In this document: piece by piece, positions 1-6,488 of the stretch
Position numbering within the stretch: position 1 is the stretch's first letter
How the letters are laid out: every line of letters starts with the position of its first letter
NCBI GenBank assembly: GCA_026982175.1
Contig: JALSHP010000308.1
Location: 1 to 11,701, forward strand
Source of the DNA: Campylobacteraceae bacterium
GTDB taxonomy: Bacteria; Campylobacterota; Campylobacteria; Campylobacterales; Sulfurovaceae
DNA: 11,701 bases
Direction of reading: 5' to 3'
The notes under the pieces: model-generated
The model's input: the letters and a program-made list of their open reading frames with translations, nothing else
Told to the model about the DNA's origin: nothing
Database searches by the model: none
Program-made: the position numbers and the translations under genes

Positions 1-1
1 T

Positions 2-45
2 GTAACCAAAACGTAACCATATTGTTCTTTTTTTGTTACAAATAT
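2..45 (+). promoter_or_regulatory. Four-unit 11-bp direct-repeat operator (box A)
   Basis: Four direct repeats start with GT at 2, 13, 24 and 35, exactly 11 bp apart: GTAACCAAAAC, GTAACCATATT, GTTCTTTTTTT and GTTACAAATAT. The same array occurs upstream of two other transcription units in this window. One-helical-turn spacing of GT-starting units is typical of tandem PhoB/OmpR-family binding sites. The first pair, GTAAC-CAAAAC-GTAAC, resembles the Campylobacter jejuni PhosR pho box, recalled as GTTTC-NAAAAN-GTTTC. The last unit starts 53 nt before the ATG at 88. No convincing -10 hexamer is visible; TTAAAG at 49-54 is a weak candidate. More units could lie left of the window edge. The repeat pattern is seen directly; the regulator is inferred. 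Confidence 0.75.
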
Positions 46-87
46 GGGTTAAAGTGTGTTTATCAAAATTATAAAAGGATTTCAATT

Positions 88-1212
88 ATGAAAACATCTA
101 ACATTTTACTTTCAGTTGCAGCAGTAGCAGCTTTAGCACTTACAGGTTGTGGAAGTGACTCTTCAACACCTGCTCCTGCTGCCTCTGCAACACCTGCTCC
201 TGCTGCCTCTGCAACACCTACTACAGCTTGTACGGTACCAAGTTCAACAACACTTAGTGGTGACATTACAACTTGTACTAAACTTACAGCTGATAAAACT
301 TGGATTTTAGATGGTCTTGTGGCTGTTAAAAATACAACACTTAAGATTGAAGCTGGAACAACGATTGTTGGTAAAGATGGAACAGGAGATAATACCTCTT
401 ACATGATTATTGATAAAGGGGCTAAAATTTTGGCTGAAGGAACTGCTGCTAAACCAATTATCTTTACATCAAAAATAGCACATGATGGTGGAAAGGCTGC
501 ATGGGGTCAATGGGGTGGTTTAACCATTATTGGTAAAGCTGGTAATCCCCAAGTAAAAGCATACGAAGTAAACTCTGCTTATACTCCTGCTAGTTCAGAC
601 ATGGCAGATAACTCTGGTGTACTTAAATATGTTGAAATCTTAAACTCTGGTATTACAATGGAAACAGATAAAGAGGTTAATGGTCTTAGTCTTGTGGCTG
701 TTGGTTCAGGTACAACCATTGAAAACATTACAGTAAATAAATCAGATGATGACTGTATTGAACTTTGGGGTGGAACGGTTAATCTTTCTAACATAACACT
801 ATCTGAATGTTCAGATGACCACTTTGATATTGACGATGGTTACTCTGGAACAGTTAAAAACCTTAAAATTACTCAAACAACTGGTAACGCAGGTATTGAG
901 ATGTCAGGAACAACAGCTGCTACATTTGATGGTCTTGAAATTACACAAACAAAATCAAACAAAGAGGGTGGAATCTACTTCAAAAAAGATGGTATTGGTG
1001 GACACTTTAAAAATGCTACAATTATAGATAACTCTTCAGATGGAGCAGGTGCAATTCACTCTAGAGGTAGTGCTGCTGTAGATACTATCTCATTTGAAAA
1101 TGTAAAACTTGAAGGTACAAGTGGTGACAACAAATTTACAAATGATGATGAGGGTGGCTCTGCTACTGCTATTGAAGCAAAATTTGATGCTGGTCAAGGT
1201 AATACAAAATAG
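88..1212 (+). CDS. Secreted right-handed beta-helix lipoprotein, copy 1
   Basis: A 374-residue protein that I do not recognise as a named enzyme. The start at 88 is preferred because AAGGA sits 8 nt upstream and the protein then begins with a lipoprotein signal peptide: Lys near the N-terminus, a hydrophobic run at residues 6-18 and the lipobox LTGC with the lipidated Cys at 21. An in-frame ATG-type start further upstream falls inside the promoter repeats. Residues 27-44 are a low-complexity Thr-Pro-Ala-Ser linker. From about residue 52 the sequence has the short, Gly/Asn/Thr-rich beta-strand repeats of a right-handed parallel beta-helix. An acidic patch carries D220-D222, D243, D244, D247, D249 and D250, with Cys223 and Cys241 about one coil apart. 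About three quarters of the helix is identical by eye to the next gene. It is likely anchored to the outer membrane or the cell surface. A polysaccharide- or ion-binding role is possible but unproven. Confidence 0.85.
   Translation: MKTSNILLSVAAVAALALTGCGSDSSTPAPAASATPAPAASATPTTACTVPSSTTLSGDITTCTKLTADKTWILDGLVAVKNTTLKIEAGTTIVGKDGTGDNTSYMIIDKGAKILAEGTAAKPIIFTSKIAHDGGKAAWGQWGGLTIIGKAGNPQVKAYEVNSAYTPASSDMADNSGVLKYVEILNSGITMETDKEVNGLSLVAVGSGTTIENITVNKSDDDCIELWGGTVNLSNITLSECSDDHFDIDDGYSGTVKNLKITQTTGNAGIEMSGTTAATFDGLEITQTKSNKEGGIYFKKDGIGGHFKNATIIDNSSDGAGAIHSRGSAAVDTISFENVKLEGTSGDNKFTNDDEGGSATAIEAKFDAGQGNTK
166..219 (+). repeat. 24-bp tandem repeat in the lipoprotein linker
   Basis: Two perfect 24-bp copies (166-189 and 190-213) plus a 6-bp third start (214-219). 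They encode TPAPAASA twice, immediately after the lipidated N-terminus, and form a flexible tether between the membrane anchor and the beta-helix. The copies are identical at the DNA level, which suggests recent slippage. Because the unit is a multiple of three, a change in copy number would alter tether length without shifting the frame. The paralogue downstream lacks this repeat. Confidence 0.9.
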
Positions 1213-1235
1213 TTAAATAACTTAATCACTTTTTT

Positions 1236-1275
1236 GAGAAGTAGTAAAATGCTACTTCTCTCCCTCTCTTTTTTT
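1236..1275 (+). terminator. Hairpin terminator after lipoprotein 1
   Basis: A perfect 9-bp stem, GAGAAGTAG (1236-1244) with CTACTTCTC (1252-1260), encloses a 7-nt loop that could close further through T-G and A-T pairs. After a short pyrimidine spacer comes a run of seven T (1269-1275). It lies 24 nt after the stop codon at 1212. The spacer between stem and T-run makes it less than ideal as an intrinsic terminator. The T-run ends three bases before the operator array of the next gene, so termination and the next promoter are packed back to back. Confidence 0.65.
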
Positions 1276-1277
1276 AT

Positions 1278-1321
1278 GTAATCAAAATGTAACCGCTATG
1301 TTTCCCTCTTGTTATCATTTT
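1278..1321 (+). promoter_or_regulatory. Four-unit 11-bp direct-repeat operator (box B)
   Basis: Repeats start with GT at 1278, 1289, 1300 and 1311: GTAATCAAAAT, GTAACCGCTAT, GTTTCCCTCTT and GTTATCATTTT. The 11-bp period is exact, and the order of unit types matches boxes A and C. Unit 3 is identical to unit 3 of box C. The last unit starts 50 nt before the ATG at 1361. An AT-rich stretch follows, with TTAATA (1325-1330) or TAATAT (1333-1338) as weak -10 candidates. This is a probable binding site for an OmpR/PhoB-family activator. Confidence 0.75.
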
Positions 1322-1360
1322 CAATTAATATCTAATATTAAATTTTACATTGGAGTACAA

Positions 1361-2509
1361 ATGTTTACAAAACAAAGACATCTCGTTGCATTGAGTTCAT
1401 TACTTTTAGGGGCTGTAAGTTTTACAGCTTGTATCGATCAAGATAAAAATTCTCCTAATCAAGTCTATATCTATAATGACAATAATTGTAGTACCAATAC
1501 AACTCAACAGGCTGATACAACTACTAACAATGAGGCGGGAACATTAGAGAAACAGACTCTTTCAGGAGACATCACAAGTGACACAACATTAACAGCCGAT
1601 AAAGTTTGGATTTTAGATGGCTTGGTTGTGGTTAAAGAGGGTACAACGCTCACAATAGAAGCTGGAACAACCATCGCAGGTAAAGATGGAACAGGAGACA
1701 ATACTTCATATATTATTGTTGATAAAGGGGCAAAAATTGTAGCAGAGGGGACAGAAACTAAGCCCATTATATTCACTTCTGAAATAGCTTATGATGGAGG
1801 AACAAGTGCATTGGGTCAATGGGGAGGTATTACCATTATAGGTAGAGCAGGAAATAATCAAGTTCAAGCCTACGAGGTAAATTCTAATTACGAAGCAGAA
1901 AGTACTGACATGACAGACAATTCTGGGGTACTTAAATATGTAAAAATTTTAAACTCTGGAATTACCATGGAGACCGACAAAGAGATTAATGGTCTTAGCC
2001 TTGTGGGTGTTGGTTCTGGTACTACTATTGAAAATATTACGGTAAATAAGTCAGATGATGACTGTATCGAGATTTGGGGTGGAACGGTAAACCTTACCAA
2101 CATAGAGGTATCAGAATGTTCAGATGACCAGTTTGATATAGATGATGGTTATTCGGGTATAGTAAAGAATTTAGTTATTAACCAAACAATAGGGAATGCA
2201 GGAATAGAGATGTCAGGAACAACCGCTGCTACTTTTGATGGTTTGACATTAACACAAACTTTCTCAGTTAAAGAGGGTGGTATCTTCTTTAAAAAAGCTG
2301 GAATTGGTGGACACTTTAAAAATGCAGTGATTACAGACAACTCTACAGATGGAGCTGGTGCTATTTATTCACTACAAACAGCAGACACTGACAATATTAG
2401 CTTTGAAAATGTAAAACTTCAAGGTAGCTCTACAGATGCTAAATTCACAGGTGACTCGGCTGAAGCGATTGAGGCGATATTTGATGGGGGAACAGGTAAC
2501 ACAAAATAA
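1361..2509 (+). CDS. Secreted right-handed beta-helix lipoprotein, copy 2
   Basis: A 382-residue paralogue of the preceding lipoprotein. The ATG at 1361 is chosen because GGAG (1352-1355) lies 5 nt upstream and the product begins with a lipoprotein signal peptide ending in FTAC, with the lipidated Cys at 24. A longer in-frame start at 1298 lies inside repeat unit 2/3 of the operator and is rejected. Residues 25-65 are a polar Asn/Thr/Gln-rich linker unrelated to that of copy 1. From about residue 66 the beta-helix aligns almost without gaps to copy 1, including the SDDDC motif (231-235), Cys253, the following DD-Q-FDIDDGYSG patch and the C-terminal GNTK. The conserved acidic residues and the Cys pair argue for a shared function such as metal or ligand binding. 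The function is unknown. The gene has its own operator and appears monocistronic. Confidence 0.85.
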   Translation: MFTKQRHLVALSSLLLGAVSFTACIDQDKNSPNQVYIYNDNNCSTNTTQQADTTTNNEAGTLEKQTLSGDITSDTTLTADKVWILDGLVVVKEGTTLTIEAGTTIAGKDGTGDNTSYIIVDKGAKIVAEGTETKPIIFTSEIAYDGGTSALGQWGGITIIGRAGNNQVQAYEVNSNYEAESTDMTDNSGVLKYVKILNSGITMETDKEINGLSLVGVGSGTTIENITVNKSDDDCIEIWGGTVNLTNIEVSECSDDQFDIDDGYSGIVKNLVINQTIGNAGIEMSGTTAATFDGLTLTQTFSVKEGGIFFKKAGIGGHFKNAVITDNSTDGAGAIYSLQTADTDNISFENVKLQGSSTDAKFTGDSAEAIEAIFDGGTGNTK

Positions 2510-2511
2510 CC

Positions 2512-2537
2512 GTAGGTCGGGATCTCCTCTTCCCGAC
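2512..2537 (+). repeat. REP-like palindrome with a 5' GTAG
   Basis: GTAG (2512-2515) is followed directly by a perfect 7-bp stem, GTCGGGA (2516-2522) with TCCCGAC (2531-2537), around an 8-nt pyrimidine-rich loop. A GC-rich palindrome with GTAG at its 5' foot is the hallmark of REP elements mobilised by RAYT (TnpA-REP) transposases. Its GC content stands out from the AT-rich surroundings. No T-run follows, so it is a poor intrinsic terminator, but it sits 3 nt after the stop codon at 2509 and could protect or end that transcript. A single copy in the window cannot prove REP identity. Confidence 0.45.
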
Positions 2538-2627
2538 AATAATACGCATAAAGAATTATTTACACTCCCTTAAACTCATATTTTATATCATACAAATTTG
2601 TAACACACTTCTCTCACCCTCTATTTG

Positions 2628-2671
2628 GTAACCAAAATGTAATCAAAATGTTTCCCTCTTGTTACCACTTA
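2628..2671 (+). promoter_or_regulatory. Four-unit 11-bp direct-repeat operator (box C)
   Basis: Repeats start with GT at 2628, 2639, 2650 and 2661: GTAACCAAAAT, GTAATCAAAAT, GTTTCCCTCTT and GTTACCACTTA. This is the best-conserved of the three arrays. Units 2-3 read GTAAT-CAAAAT-GTTTC, close to the recalled Campylobacter PhosR box GTTTC-NAAAAN-GTTTC. The last unit starts 53 nt before the ATG at 2714, the first gene of the TonB operon. TTATTA (2675-2680) and TATAAA (2679-2684) are possible -10 elements. The stretch between the REP-like palindrome and this box (2538-2627) shows no other feature to me. Confidence 0.75.
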
Positions 2672-2713
2672 AGATTATTATAAATTATTAAAATTAAAAT
2701 TAGAGGAGTAGGT

Positions 2714-3484
2714 ATGTTAAAAACATATAAGAGAGTAGTACTATCGTCGATAGTATGTGTAGCATTGGGGGCATCTTCTCTACATGCTAACAATGAGAAC
2801 ATTGTTAAGTCTATCATGAAACTTAGAGCAGATGTTGAGTCGCTCTATACCAAGATAGATGATAACAAAGATGTCTATAAAGCAGCCATGAAATCAAATG
2901 CGATGCAGGCTGCTGATAGTGAAGCACAGATTAACCGTCAAGAGACAGCGTTAAAAATGGCTGAAGCAGAGATGCAGAAAGTTCAACAAAAAATCGCTGA
3001 AACTTCCAATAAAAATGAGACCATCAAACCAATGCTACTTGGTGCGATTGACGCTCTTAGAACCATTATTAAGGAGGGAATTCCTTTTAAAACCACTGAG
3101 CGTTTGGCTGACCTTAAAACACTTCAAATGAATCTTATTGATGGGGTTATTACCGAAGAGAAAGCACTTTTACTTATTTGGGCGAGTTATGATGACACCA
3201 TTCGTTTAACCAAAGAGATTGGTCGTTTTAAACAAGAGATTACCGTAGATGGTGAGGTGGTTTTAGCCAATATTGCTAAGATTGGTTCAGTAATGATGTT
3301 CTTTGCAACCCCTTCTGACAAAGTAGGGTATGTGGTTAAAAAGAATGGGGCGTATAGCTATAAAGTTGTGACCAATAAAGAAGATATAGCCAAGATTGTT
3401 AACCTTTTTGATTCACTCAAAAAACAGATTCGTACAGGCTTCTTTAGCCTTCCAAATGCTTTAATTTTATCGGAGAGTAAATAA
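2714..3484 (+). CDS. DUF3450 periplasmic coiled-coil protein
   Basis: A 256-residue protein, the normal length for the DUF3450 family, which is typically the first gene of TonB2/TtpC clusters in Vibrio and Shewanella. The ATG has GGAG 5 nt upstream. Residues 1-25 form a Sec signal peptide (basic start, hydrophobic 8-22, cleavage after LHA), so the mature protein is periplasmic. Residues about 28-110 are rich in Lys, Glu, Ala and Gln with heptad spacing, predicting a long coiled coil. The C-terminal part is mixed alpha/beta. Its role is not firmly known; the cluster position suggests it helps assemble or tune the TtpC-ExbB-ExbD-TonB motor. The stop overlaps the next start as TAATG. The family call rests on context plus sequence character. 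Confidence 0.75.
   Translation: MLKTYKRVVLSSIVCVALGASSLHANNENIVKSIMKLRADVESLYTKIDDNKDVYKAAMKSNAMQAADSEAQINRQETALKMAEAEMQKVQQKIAETSNKNETIKPMLLGAIDALRTIIKEGIPFKTTERLADLKTLQMNLIDGVITEEKALLLIWASYDDTIRLTKEIGRFKQEITVDGEVVLANIAKIGSVMMFFATPSDKVGYVVKKNGAYSYKVVTNKEDIAKIVNLFDSLKKQIRTGFFSLPNALILSESK
2739..2755. other. 17-bp palindrome in the signal-peptide region
   Basis: A perfect inverted repeat, TACTATCG then one central T then CGATAGTA. It lies 26 nt into the first gene of the operon and encodes part of its signal peptide. It could form an mRNA hairpin early in the operon or act as a second operator, but it may be chance. Confidence 0.3.
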
Positions 3485-4806
3485 TGAAAAAATTCTACAC
3501 AGCCCTAGTTGCACTACTACTAATTACAAGTAATATAAATGCAGATGAGTTAAGTGATGCTTATAACAAAGAGTATACTTTTCTAAAAGCACAAAAGACA
3601 GAGCTACAAAGCCGATTGGTTAAAGAGAAACATCAACAAGATAAAGATGTGGCTAAAGCCAAAGCTAAAAGTAAAAAGCTTCAAGACAAATATTTGAAGT
3701 TAAGTGAAGCTGTTAAGGCAAAACACTCAGCCATAGAAAAACTATCTGAAAAACTTTCAGATAAACAGAGCAATTCAGAGATTACAGGTTCTGTGGTTAT
3801 TCAAGCCAAAGGGATGCTTGATGAATATGGCATAGCGATGGATGAGGGTAATACCACCACCGATGCACAAAAGATGGAGAAAGCATTTGCTGATGCGGCT
3901 AATCTTTATGCGAAACTCTCTTCTATTCAAAGCGAAAAAGGGAAGTTCTATCTTCCAGATGGAACGATTGCTAAGGGTGAGATTGTTAAAGTTGGTAACA
4001 TTGCCGCTTATGGTGTTTCTGACAAAGCTGCTGGTGCATTAGCTCCTGCTGGAGAGGGAAATTACAAGCTTTGGAATGCTCTTGGTTCATCGGATGATGC
4101 AAAAGCACTCTACGCTGGTGAGATGCTACCTCAAATAGATATTTTTACCTATGAAAATATGGAAAAAGAGGTGGAGTACAAAAAAGAGAAAACCATAGAT
4201 GACATTCTTAAAGGGGGTGGAGTTATTGGTTACATCATTTTAGCACTTGGAGCATTTGGTCTTTTCCTTTTAGTGATTAGAGTATTTATTCTCTTTTGGT
4301 CTGGCTCAAACGTTAAGAAAATTTCTAAAATTGTGGCTAAAAAAGTAGAGGCTGGAGAAGGTGATGAGGCGTATGATGCCATTAAAAAGTACAATGGTTC
4401 AGCAGCTAGAGTCATTAAATCGACCCTTAGAAACATCAAAAGAGACCGTGACCATATTGAAGATATTGTCATGGAGAACATCTTAAATGAGAGTGGACAC
4501 ATAGATAAGTTTGGTGGTTTTGTAATGGTGATTGCTGCTGTTGCACCACTGCTTGGTCTTTTGGGAACGGTAACAGGTATGATTGCCACATTTGACATGA
4601 TTACCGAGTTTGGAACAGGTGACCCTAAGATGCTCTCTGGTGGTATCTCTGAAGCCTTGATTACCACGATGTTTGGTCTAATTGTTGCCATTCCTCTTTT
4701 GATGCTTGGAAACTTAATGTCTGGTTGGGCACAAGGAATTAAAGACTCTATGGAGCAGAGTGCCTTACACATCGTAAATATTTATGAAAAGTACAATGCA
4801 AAATGA
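3484..4806 (+). CDS. ttpC: TtpC-like long MotA/TolQ/ExbB proton-channel protein
   Basis: A 440-residue protein, twice the length of a classical ExbB and matching TtpC, the extra TonB2-system component known from Vibrio. It has a signal peptide (residues 1-20, ending INA), then a periplasmic coiled coil (about 22-105) and a mixed region to about 240. The TolQ/ExbB core follows: TM1 about 248-272, TM2 about 343-368 and TM3 about 388-410. The core carries the family motif LGTVTGMI (360-367, pore Thr362) and the GGISEALITT segment with Glu390, the likely counterpart of E. coli ExbB Glu176. GGAG lies 8 nt before the start, which overlaps the upstream stop by one base. The protein probably couples proton flow in the inner membrane to periplasmic partners of the TonB2 motor. 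Its stop overlaps the next start as ATGA. Confidence 0.88.
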   Translation: MKKFYTALVALLLITSNINADELSDAYNKEYTFLKAQKTELQSRLVKEKHQQDKDVAKAKAKSKKLQDKYLKLSEAVKAKHSAIEKLSEKLSDKQSNSEITGSVVIQAKGMLDEYGIAMDEGNTTTDAQKMEKAFADAANLYAKLSSIQSEKGKFYLPDGTIAKGEIVKVGNIAAYGVSDKAAGALAPAGEGNYKLWNALGSSDDAKALYAGEMLPQIDIFTYENMEKEVEYKKEKTIDDILKGGGVIGYIILALGAFGLFLLVIRVFILFWSGSNVKKISKIVAKKVEAGEGDEAYDAIKKYNGSAARVIKSTLRNIKRDRDHIEDIVMENILNESGHIDKFGGFVMVIAAVAPLLGLLGTVTGMIATFDMITEFGTGDPKMLSGGISEALITTMFGLIVAIPLLMLGNLMSGWAQGIKDSMEQSALHIVNIYEKYNAK

Positions 4807-5429
4807 TAGATAAAATACCGACATACATTGAGATGTTTGTCAATTTTATGAATGCTGGAGGAGCTGTAATGTGGGTGCTTTTTGCACTCAATCTACTCCT
4901 TTGGTATGGACTAGGCTTTCGTTACCTTGTCCTAAAAAGAGGAACATTTGGAAATGTTCGTCGCCAAATTGACAAACATATGAAACGTGGAGATAAACAG
5001 GCAATGAGGGGTCTTTTAGATTATGCCATTGCGGATGCTTTGGATGCAACACGCGAGGCAAGTAGTTTGGGATTGAAAGTGAAAAATCATATCTATGATG
5101 CACTCTCTTCTTATTTTACAGTAATTTCAAAATACTCAACTTTGGTTAAAACTGTGGTTATTTTAGCACCACTTATTGGACTACTTGGAACAGTTATGGG
5201 GATGATCGAGACTTTTGATGCTCTAACATCAGGCTCTATGTTTGCACAAGGGGCAAGTATTTCAGGAGGTATCTCTAAAGCACTCTTTACAACAGAACTA
5301 GGATTGGTTGTGGCTGTACCAGGGTTGATTTTAGGAAAGATTTTAGACAAAAAAGAGCTACGATTTGCCTTAGAGTTTGAGCAGATTGCAGACACATTAG
5401 CAACAAAGGATATGCGACATGAGATTTAA
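4803..5429 (+). CDS. exbB: ExbB-family proton-channel subunit (TonB2 type)
   Basis: A 208-residue inner-membrane protein with the three-helix ExbB/TolQ layout: TM1 about 20-39, TM2 about 113-135 and TM3 about 157-180, with a cytoplasmic loop between TM1 and TM2. It carries the motif LGTVMGMI (128-135, pore Thr130) and the Thr163-Thr164 pair in TM3. In the ExbB family a pentamer encloses ExbD helices and uses proton motive force to drive TonB. Where E. coli ExbB has Glu176 this protein has Lys159, but Glu165 lies nearby. The start overlaps the ttpC stop by 4 nt and the 3' end overlaps exbD by 11 nt, so the two products are probably translationally coupled. There is no signal peptide, unlike the TtpC-like neighbour. 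Confidence 0.92.
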   Translation: MIDKIPTYIEMFVNFMNAGGAVMWVLFALNLLLWYGLGFRYLVLKRGTFGNVRRQIDKHMKRGDKQAMRGLLDYAIADALDATREASSLGLKVKNHIYDALSSYFTVISKYSTLVKTVVILAPLIGLLGTVMGMIETFDALTSGSMFAQGASISGGISKALFTTELGLVVAVPGLILGKILDKKELRFALEFEQIADTLATKDMRHEI

Positions 5430-5826
5430 ACAAAGAAGAACTGATAACCCAACCGATGTTGATGTATCGCCATTGATTGATATGGTATTTATTTTGCTTA
5501 TCTTTTTCATGGTAACCACAACATTTGTAAAAGATATGAAGTTGGATTTAAACCGACCCTCTGCCTCTTCTGCAACTAAGTCAGATGATAAAGTAGTGCG
5601 TGTTTACATTGACAACATTGGCGATGTTTACATTGACAATCAACCTGTAAAACTTTGGGCAATTCAGAGCAAAGTAAGAGACCTTTTAAGAGCAGCAACA
5701 GAAAAAAATGTTTTGGTCATTACCGATGACAATATTCCTGTTAACAAACTCATAGATGTGGTCGATGAGTGTCGTATGTCTGGGGCTAAAGATGTAGCTG
5801 TCTCAACTACCAAAGAGATGGGGTAG
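5419..5826 (+). CDS. exbD: ExbD-family TonB energy-transducing subunit
   Basis: A 135-residue protein, the standard ExbD length. A short cytoplasmic N-terminus is followed by the single TM helix (about 19-40) containing SPLIDMVFILLIFF. Asp21 is the proton-binding residue equivalent to E. coli ExbD Asp25. The rest is a periplasmic alpha/beta domain. It should dimerise within the ExbB pentamer and transmit motion to TonB. The start at 5419 lies inside the end of exbB, with AAGGA about 8 nt upstream. Four bases separate its stop from tonB. Confidence 0.93.
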   Translation: MRFKQRRTDNPTDVDVSPLIDMVFILLIFFMVTTTFVKDMKLDLNRPSASSATKSDDKVVRVYIDNIGDVYIDNQPVKLWAIQSKVRDLLRAATEKNVLVITDDNIPVNKLIDVVDECRMSGAKDVAVSTTKEMG

Positions 5827-5830
5827 ACCT

Positions 5831-6475
5831 ATGGCTAAAAGAAAATATGGCACAGCTTTTAAGTATGTTGAAGCCTTTTTCTTTATGTTCTTGGGAGGGT
5901 TACTTATGATAACTTTAGTTGTATCTTTTAATAAACCTATTAAGAAAAAAGAAGAGAAAATCAAAAAAGAGTCTCGGTATGTCAAGATGGAAAAAACAGC
6001 CGTTAAAAAAGCTGCTAAACCAAAGCCAAAACCGAAACCAAAACCGAAAAAAGCACCACCTAAAGCACCCCTACCAAATTTGGGAGCGAGTTTAAGTGGT
6101 ATTGCCATGGATATTCCTGAGTTTGCTACTGATGACATTGGTGGTGATGCGACCGATTTATTGGATGAAATTTCAGAAGATACGGTGATGACAGGAAACA
6201 GTGTTGATGTTAAACCAAAAGTTCTCTCTCGTTCAGCAATGGAGTATCCACCATCGGCGATGAAAAAGAAAATTAAGGGTTATGTGATTGTCAATGTCCT
6301 CATAGACAAGATGGGAAGCGTAGAGACAGCACAAGTGCTAGAAGCTTTCCCTCCTGGGGTATTTGATGCAGTGGCACTCAATGGTGTTAGAAGCTGGAGA
6401 TTTTCTCCTGCGAAATATAAAGGTCAAGCTGTCAAAGTTTGGGCGAAACAAAAAGTTAGATTTGACTTCAACTAA
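5831..6475 (+). CDS. tonB: Short TonB energy-transducing protein (TonB2 type)
   Basis: A 214-residue TonB. The N-terminal cytoplasmic segment and single TM anchor (about 14-33) are followed by a basic stretch and a Lys-Pro spacer: five KP dipeptides at 63-72, then Pro-rich to 82. An acidic linker follows (about 95-125). The C-terminal TonB domain (138-214) starts at EYPPSAM and ends with WRFSPAKYKGQAVKVW and a beta strand. The spacer is short, as in Vibrio TonB2, which relies on TtpC. The C-terminal domain binds the TonB box of an outer-membrane receptor; the likely partner is the receptor encoded in the same operon. The gene starts 4 nt after exbD and precedes a strong ribosome-binding site for the next gene. 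Confidence 0.93.
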   Translation: MAKRKYGTAFKYVEAFFFMFLGGLLMITLVVSFNKPIKKKEEKIKKESRYVKMEKTAVKKAAKPKPKPKPKPKKAPPKAPLPNLGASLSGIAMDIPEFATDDIGGDATDLLDEISEDTVMTGNSVDVKPKVLSRSAMEYPPSAMKKKIKGYVIVNVLIDKMGSVETAQVLEAFPPGVFDAVALNGVRSWRFSPAKYKGQAVKVWAKQKVRFDFN

Positions 6476-6488
6476 AGGAGGAGTAGAG

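Noticed and set aside
22..87. Upstream in-frame start for lipoprotein 1
   Set aside because: It lies in the promoter repeat region, has no ribosome-binding site, and would hide the lipoprotein signal peptide that begins cleanly at 88.
742..840. GH28 polygalacturonase active site (DDC-I motif)
   Set aside because: SDDDCIE resembles the GDDC motif of GH28, but the accompanying NTD, GHG and RIK motifs are not visible in the right order, so the enzyme call is not supported.
1298..1360. Upstream in-frame ATG for lipoprotein 2
   Set aside because: The ATG is part of the 11-bp repeat array (box B); the ATG at 1361 has GGAG at the right distance and a proper signal peptide.
1..2671. The 11-bp repeat arrays as replication iterons or a CRISPR
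   Set aside because: The units are too short and lack unique spacers for a CRISPR. They occur as three separate four-unit blocks at a fixed distance before start codons, which fits operators better than an origin.
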